A DNA stretch of 64,000 nt from Scatomonas sp963930955 (GTDB taxonomy: Bacteria; Bacillota; Clostridia; Lachnospirales; Lachnospiraceae). Below, one piece after another: positions 1-8,880 of the stretch. Under the pieces are notes generated by a model. That model saw nothing but the letters and a program-made list of their open reading frames with translations. It searched no databases and had not been told where the DNA came from. Location: NCBI GenBank assembly GCA_963930955.1, contig OZ006967.1:2813257-2877256 (forward strand), written 5' to 3'. A program made the position numbers and the translations under genes. Numbering within the stretch: the first letter of the stretch is position 1; every line of letters begins with the position of its first letter.

Positions 1-442
1 GCCTGCGGATCAGTTCAATGGTCTCTTTCACCGCCGCGGCGCTGGTATAAGGGCCGTAGTACTTGGATTTATCCTTTTTCATGGTCCGGGAAAACAGTAC
101 CCGGGGATACTCCTCCTGGAGCGTCACCCGGATAAAGGGATAGGCCTTGTCGTCCTTCAGCATGGTATTGTACTTAGGCCGGTATTCTTTAATAAGATTG
201 CACTCCAGAACCAGAGCTTCCAGCTCCGAATCTGTGACAATATACTCAAAGCGGGCGATCTGAGGCACCATGCTCTCGATCTTCAGCCCTTTCCTGCGGC
301 TGCTCTGAAAATACTGGCGCACCCGGTTTTTCAGGCTCACCGCCTTGCCCACATAGATAATCTCGTCCCGGGCGTCGTGCATCAGGTATACTCCCGGCTT
401 TCCCGGCAGCTTTTTTAGTTCTTCCTCAATATTAAAAGCCAT
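1..442 (-). CDS. uvrC: UvrABC excinuclease subunit C, N-terminal part (runs off the window)
   Basis: Encodes the N-terminus of UvrC, the nuclease that makes both incisions in nucleotide excision repair together with UvrA and UvrB. Translating from the ATG at 442 gives the GIY-YIG nuclease domain: MAFNIEEELKKLPGKPGVYL, then a segment containing IIYVGKAVSLKNRVRQYF, then the expected helix and KSKYYGPYTS region. The rest of the protein lies beyond position 1. The start is only 2 bp after the ftsH stop, so uvrC is probably the last visible gene of the ftsH transcript. Confidence 0.95.
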   Translation of the reverse strand, partial: MAFNIEEELKKLPGKPGVYLMHDARDEIIYVGKAVSLKNRVRQYFQSSRRKGLKIESMVPQIARFEYIVTDSELEALVLECNLIKEYRPKYNTMLKDDKAYPFIRVTLQEEYPRVLFSRTMKKDKSKYYGPYTSAAAVKETIELIRR

Positions 443-444
443 TC

Positions 445-2328
445 TTACGCTTCCTCCGGTGCGGTTTCCTCCGCCTGTACCTGATGAAACAGTTCCATAA
501 ACTCCCTGCCGGTGATGGTTTCCTGGCGGATCAGAAAATCCGCGATCCGGTCCAGGGCTTTCCGGTTCTCTGCCAGAAGGTTTTTCGCCTCCTGGTAGGC
601 CTCTTTCAGTTTCTTCATTACCTCATGGTCGATCTCCGTGGCGGTGGCGTCCCCGCAGTTCAGATAGGTTCTGCCCTCCAGATACTGGTCCTCCTGCTCC
701 GCCAGGCCCATAAGGCCGAATTTTTCCGACATGCCGTACTGGGTGATCATAGCCCGGACAATCCTGGTGGCCCGCTCAATGTCGTTGGCCGCCCCGGTGG
801 TAACGTTGCCGAAAACCAGCTCCTCCGCTGCCCGGCCGGCCAGCAGGCCCACTACCATGGCTTCCAGTTCCCGTTTGGTGTTCAGATACTTTTCTTCTTC
901 CGGCACCTGCATCACATAGCCCAGGGCTCCCATGGTCCGGGGCACGATGGTAATCTTCTGCACCGGCTCCGCGTCCTTCTGCAGGGCGCTGACCAGGGCG
1001 TGCCCCACCTCGTGGTAAGCCACAATCCGCCGTTCCTCCTGGCTCAGGATCCGGTCCTTTTTTTCCTTGCCCATAAGGACGATCTCCACCGCTTCCAGCA
1101 GATCCTTCTGGGACACGGCCTGCCTGCCGTTCTTTACCGCCAGGATCGCCGCCTCATTGATCATATTGGCCAGATCCGAGCCCGCCGCTCCGGAGGTGGC
1201 CAGGGCAATGGCGTCAAAATCTACGGTCTCATCCAGCTGCACCTTCCTGGCATGCACCTTCAGGATATTCACCCGGCCTTTCAGATCCGGCCGGTCCACA
1301 ATGATCCGCCGGTCAAAGCGGCCCGGACGGAGCAGCGCCGGATCCAGCACCTCCGGCCGGTTGGTGGCCGCCAGGATCAGCAGGCCCTTGGAGCTGTCGA
1401 ACCCATCCATCTCCGCCAGGAGCTGGTTCAGGGTCTGCTCCCTTTCATCGTTTCCCCCGTAATGGGTATCCCGGGTCTTGCCGATGGCGTCGATCTCATC
1501 GATAAAAATAATGCAGGGGGCGCTTTTCTTGGCTTCTTCAAACAGATCCCGGACCCGGGAGGCGCCTACCCCCACGAACATTTCCACAAATTCTGAACCG
1601 GACAGGGAAAAGAAGGGCACATGGGCCTCTCCCGCCACTGCTTTGGCCAGCAGGGTCTTGCCGGTTCCCGGAGGGCCTACCAGCAGGGCGCCTTTTGGCA
1701 ATTTGGCGCCGATCCGGGTATAGGTCTCCGGATTGTGAAGGAATTCCACCACTTCCTGCAGAGACTCCTTGGCCTCGTCCTGGCCGGCCACATCCTGAAA
1801 GGTAATGCCCGTTTCCTGCTGTACATAAGAGCGGGCTTTGCTTTTTCCCACTCCCATAAGGCCGCCGCTGCGGTTCATATAGCGCATGATCAGCAGAAAG
1901 CCCACCACTACCGTCAGCAGGGGCACCACGATCCCCAGCACCGCGGAAAGAATGGACTCCGCCACATCCGGCTGTTTTTTAGAAAACTCGATCTCCCGGC
2001 CCTTCAGAAGCTCCAGGAGGGCGTTTTCATCTCCCACCAGGTTGGCGGTATAGCGAAGGTTTTCTCCCTCTCCATCGGTTTCCCGGGATGTGATCTCCAG
2101 TTTATCCGAGGAATCTACCACCACCTCCTGGATCTGATCCTGCTCTACCATTTCCACAAAGGCGTCATAGGGTATTTCTTCCGGCTTGCTTCCTCCGGCC
2201 ACCGTCTGCAGGATCCCGAAGACAATGAGCAGGATCAGCAGACAGGCTGCCAGGATCCACCATATATTTCTGTTGTTCGGTTTCTTGTCCCCCTGTTTTT
2301 CATTTTGGCTGTGGGGCTGCTGCTCCAT
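445..2328 (-). CDS. ftsH: ATP-dependent membrane zinc metalloprotease FtsH
   Basis: Membrane-anchored AAA+ protease that degrades misfolded membrane proteins and short-lived regulators. The 627 residues fit the family. There is a short cytoplasmic N-terminus, a first membrane helix at about 22-43, an extracytoplasmic domain, and a second helix at about 126-150. The AAA+ module has Walker A GPPGTGKT at 218-225, Walker B IIFIDEID at 273-280 and the second region of homology around RPGRFDR. The zinc-binding HEVGH sits at 439-443. An AGGAGG ribosome site precedes the ATG at 2328. It lies between hydG and uvrC on the same strand; in many Firmicutes ftsH sits near tilS/hpt instead, so the hyd neighbourhood is a local arrangement and this may be one of several ftsH copies. 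Confidence 0.97.
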   Translation of the reverse strand: MEQQPHSQNEKQGDKKPNNRNIWWILAACLLILLIVFGILQTVAGGSKPEEIPYDAFVEMVEQDQIQEVVVDSSDKLEITSRETDGEGENLRYTANLVGDENALLELLKGREIEFSKKQPDVAESILSAVLGIVVPLLTVVVGFLLIMRYMNRSGGLMGVGKSKARSYVQQETGITFQDVAGQDEAKESLQEVVEFLHNPETYTRIGAKLPKGALLVGPPGTGKTLLAKAVAGEAHVPFFSLSGSEFVEMFVGVGASRVRDLFEEAKKSAPCIIFIDEIDAIGKTRDTHYGGNDEREQTLNQLLAEMDGFDSSKGLLILAATNRPEVLDPALLRPGRFDRRIIVDRPDLKGRVNILKVHARKVQLDETVDFDAIALATSGAAGSDLANMINEAAILAVKNGRQAVSQKDLLEAVEIVLMGKEKKDRILSQEERRIVAYHEVGHALVSALQKDAEPVQKITIVPRTMGALGYVMQVPEEEKYLNTKRELEAMVVGLLAGRAAEELVFGNVTTGAANDIERATRIVRAMITQYGMSEKFGLMGLAEQEDQYLEGRTYLNCGDATATEIDHEVMKKLKEAYQEAKNLLAENRKALDRIADFLIRQETITGREFMELFHQVQAEETAPEEA

Positions 2329-2376
2329 GTAAACCTCCTGTTCCTCTTCTATTTCCGATCCGCTCCGGATCTTGGG

Positions 2377-3795
2377 TTAAAATCTGAAATCTCTCTGTCC
2401 CCGGCGGATCTTCTCCAGATTTTCCTCCAGAATCTGCCGGGTCCTCTCTCTGGGCACCTTGGGGATCTCTCTCTGGATCAGAGCTTCCCCTGCGGCCTTG
2501 GTCTCCGGGGAGGCGTAGTCCTCCAGATACTCCTGGAGGGTCATCAGGGCGTTGGGGTGGCAGCAGTTCAGGATCTGCTGGCTCTTGCAGAGGCTCATAA
2601 ACCGGTCTCCGGTTCTGCCCTCCCGGTAGCAGGCCGTGCAGAAGGAGGGAATATAATCCATACCGATGAGCCAGCGGACTACCTGATCCAGAGTCCGGTT
2701 ATCGCTGACGTCAAACTGCTCCGAGTTTTCCTCCTCTGCTTCCGGTTCGTAATAGCCCCCCACGCTGGTCCGGGAGCCGCCGCTGATCTGGGAGATCCCG
2801 TAACGGATCACCTTCTCCCGGCAGGCCTTGGTCTCCCTGGTGGAGATGATCATGCCGGTGTAGGGCACAGCCACCCGGATGCAGGCGATGATCTTGCCGA
2901 AGGTCTCATCATCAATGCCGTTGTCAAAGGCCTCGGGATCAATGTCGTCCGCCCGTTTTACCCGGGGCACGCTGATGGTGTGGGGGCCTACCCCGAAGGC
3001 CGCCTCCAGGTGCTCCGCGTGCATCAGCAGACCGGCAAATTCATACTTGTACATTTCCAGACCGAAAAGTACCCCCAGGCCCACATCGTCAATGCCCCCT
3101 TCCATGGCCCGGTCCATGGCTTCCGTGTGGTAGCAGTAGTCGTGTTTGGGGCCCGTGGGGTGGAGTTTCTCGTAGCTTTCCCTGTGGTAGGTTTCCTGGA
3201 ACAGAATGTAAGTACCGATCCCCGCCTCCTTCAGCTTCCGGTAATTTTCCACGGTGGTGGCGGCAATATTTACGTTTACCCGGCGGATGGCGCCGTTTTT
3301 ATGTTTAATGCTGTAAATGGTCTTGATGCAGTCCAGAATGTACTCGATGGGATTGTTCTTGGGATCCTCCCCGGACTCAATGGCCAGCCGCTTGTGGCCC
3401 ATATCCTGCAGGGCGATGACCTCCCGCCGGATTTCCTCCTGGGTCAGCTTCTTTCTGGCAATATGATGATTTTTCTGGTGGTAGGGACAGTAGACACAGC
3501 CGTTGATGCAGTAATTAGACACGTACAGAGGCGCGAACATGACGATCCGGTTCCCGTAGAAATCTTTCTTGATCTTCTCTGCCAGTTTATAAATTTCCGC
3601 ATTCAGTTCCGGAATCTGACAGGCCAGCAGCACAGAGGCCTCCCGGTGGTCCAGTCCCTTTTCCAGAGCCGCCTTCTCCAGGATCTGGCGGATCAGGGCC
3701 TCATTTGTCTTGTTCTGTTCCGCGTAGGCCAGGGTATCCTGCACCTCCTGGTGATCAATAAATTCATCCGCGTGTTTTGATTTTGGATTATACAT
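2377..3795 (-). CDS. hydG: [FeFe]-hydrogenase maturase HydG
   Basis: Radical SAM tyrosine lyase that makes the CO and CN ligands for the active-site cluster of [FeFe] hydrogenase. The 472-residue protein carries the SAM-cluster motif CINGCVYC (Cys 96, 100, 103) and a C-terminal cysteine set (CTAC followed by CC before HPNALMTLQEYL), which distinguishes HydG from its relative ThiH. The start overlaps the hydE stop by 8 bp, so the two are translationally coupled. The third maturase gene hydF and the hydrogenase itself are not in the window. Confidence 0.93.
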   Translation of the reverse strand: MYNPKSKHADEFIDHQEVQDTLAYAEQNKTNEALIRQILEKAALEKGLDHREASVLLACQIPELNAEIYKLAEKIKKDFYGNRIVMFAPLYVSNYCINGCVYCPYHQKNHHIARKKLTQEEIRREVIALQDMGHKRLAIESGEDPKNNPIEYILDCIKTIYSIKHKNGAIRRVNVNIAATTVENYRKLKEAGIGTYILFQETYHRESYEKLHPTGPKHDYCYHTEAMDRAMEGGIDDVGLGVLFGLEMYKYEFAGLLMHAEHLEAAFGVGPHTISVPRVKRADDIDPEAFDNGIDDETFGKIIACIRVAVPYTGMIISTRETKACREKVIRYGISQISGGSRTSVGGYYEPEAEEENSEQFDVSDNRTLDQVVRWLIGMDYIPSFCTACYREGRTGDRFMSLCKSQQILNCCHPNALMTLQEYLEDYASPETKAAGEALIQREIPKVPRERTRQILEENLEKIRRGQRDFRF

Positions 3796-4864
3796 TTTCC
3801 ATTCCTCCTTCCTGGCAGCGGCGTTTCTCCCCGTAATCCCCCCGGGAACCGGAGATTCTGTATCCGATCTGTCCCAGGATCTCTCCCAGGAGACGGATCC
3901 CCTCCGCCGCTTCTCCTCCTGTGCTGCGCTTATGGTCGTACAGGTCGTATTTTTTTCTGCTGTCCCGGGGGCTTAGATTGGGCATCAGCACATTGGCTCC
4001 TGCCAAGATGCCCCGGGTCCGCCCCTCCGGGTGTATGGTGTTCAGTGCGGTGGTGGAAGGCAGCAGGACCTCCGGATACAGGAGGCGGAATACTGCCAGC
4101 AGCCGCAGGGTACGGTCCATGGAGCCGTTTTTCTGATCCGCGAAGGGTGTTCCGTGGTGGACCAGATAGGGACCGATGCCGATCATCTCCGGCTGCAGCT
4201 CCCGGATCAGTTCCAGATCCTGCCAGAGGGTATCCAGGGTCTGGTAAGGAGCCCCCACCATGAAGCCTGTGCCCACCTGATACCCCAGTTCCTTCAGATC
4301 ATGGAGGCAGCGGATCCGGTTTTCCAGGGACATTTCACCGGGATGCAGCCTGGCGTAATGGACCGGATCCGCCGTTTCGTGGCGCAGCAGATACCGGTCC
4401 GCCCCGGCCTCCCGGAAGCGCCGGTAGGCTTCCCGGGACCGTTCCCCCACAGAAAGGGTGACCGCACAATCCGGATACTTTCTCCGGATGGCCGCCACCG
4501 TCTCCTCCACCCATCTGTCATCCTGCAGAGGATCTTCCCCTCCCTGCAGGACGAAGGTGCGGAACCCAAGGCTGTAGCCGGCCTGGCAGCAGGAGAGGAT
4601 TTCCTCTCTGCCAAGACGGTACCGCTCCGCCTGCCGGTTCCCCTTACGGATCCCGCAGTAATAACAGTTATTTCTGCAGACATTGCTGATCTCGATCAGC
4701 CCCCGAAGGTAAATGTCCCTGCCGAAAATTTCCCGGGAAAGCTCCCGGGCCCGGCGGAACAGCTCCTGTTCTCCCTCCGGAGGCAGTTCCTCCATGAGGA
4801 TCTGAAAATCCTTCCGGGTCAGTGTTCTCTCCTCCGCAAGCCTGCGGATGGTTTCCCTCCACAT
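3788..4864 (-). CDS. hydE: [FeFe]-hydrogenase maturase HydE
   Basis: Radical SAM enzyme acting with HydG and HydF to build the H-cluster diiron subsite. The 358-residue sequence has CRNNCYYC (Cys 63, 67, 70), then LQGGEDP and GTGFMVGAPYQT, typical of the BioB-like HydE family. The start at 4864 is one base from the stop of the preceding gene and the end overlaps hydG, so the three form one transcription unit. A BioB relative cannot be fully excluded on sequence alone, but adjacency to HydG makes HydE the best reading. Confidence 0.92.
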   Translation of the reverse strand: MWRETIRRLAEERTLTRKDFQILMEELPPEGEQELFRRARELSREIFGRDIYLRGLIEISNVCRNNCYYCGIRKGNRQAERYRLGREEILSCCQAGYSLGFRTFVLQGGEDPLQDDRWVEETVAAIRRKYPDCAVTLSVGERSREAYRRFREAGADRYLLRHETADPVHYARLHPGEMSLENRIRCLHDLKELGYQVGTGFMVGAPYQTLDTLWQDLELIRELQPEMIGIGPYLVHHGTPFADQKNGSMDRTLRLLAVFRLLYPEVLLPSTTALNTIHPEGRTRGILAGANVLMPNLSPRDSRKKYDLYDHKRSTGGEAAEGIRLLGEILGQIGYRISGSRGDYGEKRRCQEGGMENV

Positions 4865-4865
4865 T

Positions 4866-5474
4866 TTACTTCAGTTCTCCGGTAATCCGTTTGTCCAGCA
4901 GATCCCGGTTCTTGGGAAAGGTTTCCCGGAAAACGTCTGTGGCCGCCCGGGTAAAGAGGGCGAACACCTGCTCCGTGCCGGTAAACCGGGGAACTGTATA
5001 AGCCAGGGTAAAAACATCCAGGGCGATCTTATTGATCAGGGATTCCTTTTTCATGGTTCCCAGCCCCAGGATCAGGGAAGAGTAGGATTTATCCTCCTGG
5101 CAGAGCTGCAGATACAGCCGGGTCATGTTGCAGAGCTCCTGATAAAGCGCCTCCTGGCCTTCTTCCCCGTAGCTTTCCGCCAGCTGAACGTTCCAGTCCT
5201 CCAGGACCCTGGCTTTTTCCTTCTCCAGCTTTTTTCTCCCCAGAACGCTGCGGGAAGCCGTATGCATGTAGGACATTCCCATCCAGCCCCGGATAAAGCG
5301 GTCTACCTGCGCCTTATCCCTGGCTCTGGTCTCATAGCGTCCCTCCCAGAATTTCAGCCGTATTTCATTTTCCCGGGTCATGCCTTCCTCCGCAATGCCC
5401 CGGTCCAGAATTTCCTTTCTTTTTTCCCGGTCGGTTTCCCGGTAATATTCTTCCACCCAAGATTTTGCTTCCAT
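4866..5474 (-). CDS. Conserved protein of unknown function upstream of hydE
   Basis: A 202-residue soluble, highly charged, mostly helical protein with no signal peptide or membrane segment. I see no cofactor motif; cysteines are few and scattered. It lies one base upstream of hydE and is probably the first gene of the hydE-hydG transcript. Its length and charged helical character resemble small DUF families seen in Lachnospiraceae genomes (DUF6553 is a weak guess). I assign no function; a link to hydrogenase assembly is only suggested by position. Confidence 0.8.
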   Translation of the reverse strand: MEAKSWVEEYYRETDREKRKEILDRGIAEEGMTRENEIRLKFWEGRYETRARDKAQVDRFIRGWMGMSYMHTASRSVLGRKKLEKEKARVLEDWNVQLAESYGEEGQEALYQELCNMTRLYLQLCQEDKSYSSLILGLGTMKKESLINKIALDVFTLAYTVPRFTGTEQVFALFTRAATDVFRETFPKNRDLLDKRITGELK

Positions 5475-5613
5475 TTTGGCCTCCTCTTTCTCTTCGGTCC
5501 CCTGGGGATCTTTTCTCTGTCAATCTTATTTATTTTATCACAGAACAGCCGGAAGCACAATCAGAACCACCCTGCCGGGCAGGCCATCAGAGGCCCTCTT
5601 TCTTTTTTCAATC

Positions 5614-5666
5614 GAAAAAAGAGAGCCGCTGCTCCGCGGATGATTTCTCATCCGGTTTGCAGCGGC
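5614..5666 (-). terminator. Rho-independent terminator after the J-domain operon
   Basis: Read on the minus strand, GCCGCTGC (5666-5659) pairs with GCAGCGGC (5632-5625). An inner CGGATGA/TCATCCG pair lies within, and a run of six T follows the stem. It sits downstream of the J-domain gene ending at 5839. With the hairpin at 5686-5730 it accounts for most of the 364-bp gap 5475-5838. Confidence 0.8.
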
Positions 5667-5685
5667 CCTTCTATAGGGGAGGATA

Positions 5686-5730
5686 GCGTCAGTGTGCAAG
5701 GGGCAACACGCTCCCTTTGTACACTGACGC
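5686..5730. repeat. Long inverted repeat (stem-loop) in the 5475-5838 gap
   Basis: GCGTCAGTGTGCAAGGG at 5686-5702 is nearly complementary to the segment ending at 5730, leaving a loop of about 10 nt. The stem is long and has one or two mismatches. It lies between the J-domain gene and its terminator and lacks a clean T-run on the minus strand, so it may be a processing or stability element rather than a second terminator. Confidence 0.7.
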
Positions 5731-5838
5731 CAAGTATTCTTTTCTCTTTTGTGCTTCACCGAAATCCTTCAGTGAACATCTACAGTATAACCGCCTCCCG
5801 CTGTTCTATACCATTCCGGCGAAACTTTTCCGAAATTC

Positions 5839-6513
5839 TCAGATAAAGAAGCAGCCCGGCATACAGCCGCCTCCGCCGCAGCAGAAGCTGCAGATCATTT
5901 CCACCGCGCAGCAGGTGCAGCACACCTTTCCCGCGCTGCCGTTCTCGCAGTCCATGCCCCCGTAGCCGTAGCCCCGGCCCATATGGGAATACCAGTCCCC
6001 GTTGCCGGAAAGCTGCTGCAGCAGCCGCTGGAACTCCAGATTCTCCGGTTCCAGGTTCACGGCCATCTGGGCGTCCTCCACCGCGCTGACATTATTGCCA
6101 AGGCCGGCGTTGGCAATGGCGTGGAGATAATACCAGGTACCGTTCCGGTCCCGCATCTCGTTGAGGATATTCATAGCTTCCGCAAACCGCTGGTTGTTTA
6201 TATAGCTGGCCGCCGCCTGCATTTTGGGATCGCTGGTGTAGGCCCGGCCGCCGCTGTAGCCGGTGCCGCCGTAGCCGTAGGCGCCTCCTCCGTAGCTGCT
6301 GCCGGAGGAGGAAGACCCTCCGTGCTCCTTTTCATCCATGATCTGCTTATAGGCCTGCTGGACCTGTTTAAATTTCTCCTCGGCCTCCGCCTTGTTGGGA
6401 TTATTTATGTTGGCATCCGGGTGGTATTTCCGGCTCAGTCTCCGGTATGCCTTTTTTATTTCCTCGGTACCGGCGTCTCTGGATACCCCCAGCACCTCAT
6501 ATGGATCCTGCAT
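5839..6513 (-). CDS. J-domain (DnaJ-like) protein with a cysteine-rich tail
   Basis: A 224-residue co-chaperone candidate. Residues 1 to about 65 form a J domain with the HPD tripeptide needed to stimulate DnaK ATPase (RKYHPDAN). A Gly/Ser/Tyr-rich linker follows, then a TPR-like helical segment (from about residue 95, with LHAIANAGLGNNVSAVEDA). The C-terminal 35 residues contain about nine cysteines in close pairs (for example VCCTCC and FCCGGGGC). It lacks the DnaJ zinc-finger and substrate domains, so it is a specialised J protein. It ends a three-gene minus-strand operon. The cysteine tail could bind metal or be acylated; that is inference. Confidence 0.88.
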   Translation of the reverse strand: MQDPYEVLGVSRDAGTEEIKKAYRRLSRKYHPDANINNPNKAEAEEKFKQVQQAYKQIMDEKEHGGSSSSGSSYGGGAYGYGGTGYSGGRAYTSDPKMQAAASYINNQRFAEAMNILNEMRDRNGTWYYLHAIANAGLGNNVSAVEDAQMAVNLEPENLEFQRLLQQLSGNGDWYSHMGRGYGYGGMDCENGSAGKVCCTCCAVEMICSFCCGGGGCMPGCFFI

Positions 6514-6516
6514 TGA

Positions 6517-7380
6517 TTATCTGTTCTCCTCATTTTTGCTCTGGCTGTCCGCGCCCACGCCGGAGCGCTCTTTTCTCAGCCGACGGTATTTTGTCCAAAT
6601 ACCAGAATACAATATATTTCTCAAAATGTCCACATTTTCCAATATGGGCAGTCTCTCAAAATTTTTCGCGGCGGAAGCAGCCATCATGGTCAAAATGCCT
6701 GCGGCCTGCTCCTCGTAATCCGGTTTCTCCGCCAGAGACAGAAAGGGATTATAATTTCCCCGCGTTCTATCCTCCGGCAGATCCTCGTAGGCGTCCATAA
6801 GATAAATGAATTTACCCAGATAAAAACCCACCTGACCCAGCTCCCGGCTCCAGTCATCCTCCCGGGGAACAAAGATCTCCCGGAAGAGACTGCCCGTAAG
6901 GCCGGAGGCAAGGTCTATATTCGGATCGCCTGCTTCTTCCGCTCTGTGAAGTTCCTTCAGGTATCTGCGGATGGCCCGCACCTGTCTTGGATAGCGGGAA
7001 GCCGCTTTCAGATAGGATTTCCGCAGGAGCCGGGCGCCGCCATAGCTCAGACGCTTCCTCTCATCCAGCCAGTCGTCCATAAGATTATGGTAGACCAGCA
7101 GAATGTTCATATCCGCCGCGTAGCGGGTGAAGGAGTTCCGCAGACAGGTTTTCCGGGATCCGGGCCGCAGAAGGCAGAAATGCTCTTCACTCCTTGGTTC
7201 CTCCTCGTACAGTCCCGTCAGCAGGACCGCCAGAAACGTCATATCATAGGTCAGGGTCATCCGGGCCTTCTGGCCGTAGCCCTCCTTTAATTCCTGACAG
7301 ATCCCGCAGTAAAAGCTGTGATACCGCTGGAAATCTTTTCCTTTCAGTTCGTCCCGGTCAACTGTGATATAACCAAACAT
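6517..7380 (-). CDS. DUF5685-like conserved protein
   Basis: A 287-residue protein starting MFGYITVDRDELKGKDFQRY, followed by HSFYCGICQELKEGYGQ. This N-terminal pattern with a paired cysteine and a later HNLMDDWLDE segment matches what I recall of DUF5685 proteins. It is helical, with no signal peptide. D-x-x-x-D acidic patches (NLMDDWLDE and LMDAYEDLPEDR) recall the trans-prenyltransferase fold, but I would not assign that activity. It lies 3 bp upstream of the J-domain gene, and such proteins often neighbour J-domain genes in Firmicutes. Confidence 0.8.
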   Translation of the reverse strand: MFGYITVDRDELKGKDFQRYHSFYCGICQELKEGYGQKARMTLTYDMTFLAVLLTGLYEEEPRSEEHFCLLRPGSRKTCLRNSFTRYAADMNILLVYHNLMDDWLDERKRLSYGGARLLRKSYLKAASRYPRQVRAIRRYLKELHRAEEAGDPNIDLASGLTGSLFREIFVPREDDWSRELGQVGFYLGKFIYLMDAYEDLPEDRTRGNYNPFLSLAEKPDYEEQAAGILTMMAASAAKNFERLPILENVDILRNILYSGIWTKYRRLRKERSGVGADSQSKNEENR

Positions 7381-7394
7381 ATCTGTTCCTCATC

Positions 7395-7790
7395 TTAAGT
7401 CCGCCTGATAAAATCCGTGTGGCAGCGGGGGCAGTGAATGGAAACCTTCCCCTTTCCCCTGGGAACCCGCACCTTCTGTCCGCAGGCGGGACACTTAAAA
7501 TAGCAGTAGAGAGCGTCTTTGCTTCTTCCCCTGCCGAAAAGTCCCAGGAAGCGGTCCTTAAGGGAAAGAAACTTCTCATTTTCCGCCCAGCGCCGGGCAT
7601 GGTTCCTGGAAAATATCCGTATGTAGCACAGGATCAGCAGTACCAGGGCTGCGGTATTCAGAAAAAATCCCCGCAGGAAAAAGGAAAGGATGAGCAGCGC
7701 CAGAGCCCCGTAGATCATAAAACGGCCCAGCTGGTCTATCCCATACCTTCCCTGCATAAAGCTTTCCAGTTTATCTCTGAACTTATTCAT
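7395..7790 (-). CDS. Small membrane protein with C-terminal zinc ribbon
   Basis: A 131-residue protein. Two closely spaced hydrophobic helices at about 24-60 are followed by a basic stretch, then a zinc-ribbon-like tail with CPACGQKVRVPRGKGKVSIH and a second pair CPRC. The C-x2-C...C-x2-C pattern is enough for one zinc ion. It is first in the operon leading to the DUF5685-like and J-domain genes, so the three may act together at the membrane. Function is unknown. Confidence 0.8.
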   Translation of the reverse strand: MNKFRDKLESFMQGRYGIDQLGRFMIYGALALLILSFFLRGFFLNTAALVLLILCYIRIFSRNHARRWAENEKFLSLKDRFLGLFGRGRSKDALYCYFKCPACGQKVRVPRGKGKVSIHCPRCHTDFIRRT

Positions 7791-7917
7791 GGCCCATAAA
7801 ATCCTTCCTTTAATTTGTTAATAGTCTTACTTTAGCTCTTTTCCGCCGGAAAAGCAATTCCCGGCCTATTAATTTTTTCTAAAATGTCCATAAATCCGGG
7901 GAAGGAGGACTCCGGTC

Positions 7918-7946
7918 TTGCGCGGCCGATGCCAATCCTCTATAAT
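7918..7946 (+). promoter_or_regulatory. Sigma-A promoter for the 8007 gene pair
   Basis: TTGCGC at 7918-7923 and TATAAT at 7941-7946 are separated by 17 bp. Transcription would start near 7953, leaving a leader of about 54 nt before the ATG at 8007. Confidence 0.7.
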
Positions 7947-8006
7947 GACTCTATGCGGATAACGCGGAAACATGTTCATTGATCTGATCACCAAAGGAGT
8001 AAACCG

Positions 8007-8270
8007 ATGAAAAAAGCGAAACGCATCCTGGCCCTGGCAGGGGTAATCCTGCTGCTGGCCCTGTACGGTTCCACCATGGTCTTCGCCCTGATGGATGATC
8101 CAGCGGCCAAAGGCCTGCTTATGGGATCCATCTACTGCACCGTAGCTGTCCCGGTGCTGCTGTACGCCATGACCCTGATCGCAGGAAGGCTGAAGGATAA
8201 AAACGAAAAGATCAATCAGGAGCGGCAGGAACAGGCCGAAAAGGAGGAAGACCATGAAAAGGGCAAATAA
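8007..8270 (+). CDS. Small two-helix membrane protein
   Basis: An 87-residue protein with two hydrophobic segments (about 7-29 and 38-62) and a highly charged tail ending KEEDHEKGK. The tail overlaps the start of the HAD gene by 17 bp, so the two are translationally coupled. An AAAGGAG site precedes the ATG. I recognise no family. Confidence 0.75.
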   Translation: MKKAKRILALAGVILLLALYGSTMVFALMDDPAAKGLLMGSIYCTVAVPVLLYAMTLIAGRLKDKNEKINQERQEQAEKEEDHEKGK

Positions 8271-8880
8271 CCGGCAGGCGATTGATACTGTGATTTTTGA
8301 TATCGGCAGAGTTCTGGTGGATTTTCAGCCGGATCTGCCTCTGGAGCGGCACTTTCCAGATCCGGAACTGCGCCGGAGGCTGAAGGCCGCCGTCTATACC
8401 AATCCCGCCTGGGCGGAGGCGGACCGGGGCATTCTCCCGGAGGAAGAGATCCTGGCCCGCTTTATTGCCGCCGATCCGGAACTGGAACCGGAGATCCGGG
8501 ATGCCTACGAATATTCCCGGGAAACCATCCGGCTCTTTCCTTACACGGAGGGGTGGATCCAGGACTTAAAGTCCCGGGGCTTCCGGGTCTTCTGCCTTTC
8601 CAATTACTCCCAGCATCTCCGGGAAACAACGGAAGAGGAGCTGCGGTTCCTGCCCCTTACAGACGGGGTTCTCTTTTCCTATACCTGCGGCCTGATCAAG
8701 CCGGATCCGGCTATTTACCAGCTTTGCTTCCGGAAATTTCAGATCCGGCCGGAACGGGCGGTTTTTCTGGATGATAACCGGGACAACATAAAAGCAGCCG
8801 GAGAGCAGGGGCTGCACGCCATCCTGTTCACCGGCTACCAGGAAGCCCGGAAAGAATTAGAATCTCTGCTTATTTTGTAA
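8254..8880 (+). CDS. HAD-family hydrolase (YihX-like sugar phosphatase)
   Basis: A 208-residue HAD subfamily IA protein. Motif I is FDIGRVLVDF, where the second aspartate is replaced by glycine, as in the YihX-type glucose-1-phosphate phosphatases. Motif II is CLSNYS, the motif III lysine is in LIKPDPAIY, and motif IV is FLDDNRDNI. The helical cap lies between motifs I and II. It follows the small membrane protein, and its last 11 bp overlap the convergent aldo/keto reductase gene. The substrate is probably a small phosphorylated metabolite. Confidence 0.88.
   Translation: MKRANNRQAIDTVIFDIGRVLVDFQPDLPLERHFPDPELRRRLKAAVYTNPAWAEADRGILPEEEILARFIAADPELEPEIRDAYEYSRETIRLFPYTEGWIQDLKSRGFRVFCLSNYSQHLRETTEEELRFLPLTDGVLFSYTCGLIKPDPAIYQLCFRKFQIRPERAVFLDDNRDNIKAAGEQGLHAILFTGYQEARKELESLLIL

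Noticed and set aside
1621..3780. Long plus-strand frame (719 codons) opposite ftsH and hydG
   Set aside because: Antisense to two certain genes, with low-complexity His/Pro/Gln-rich translation and no domain.
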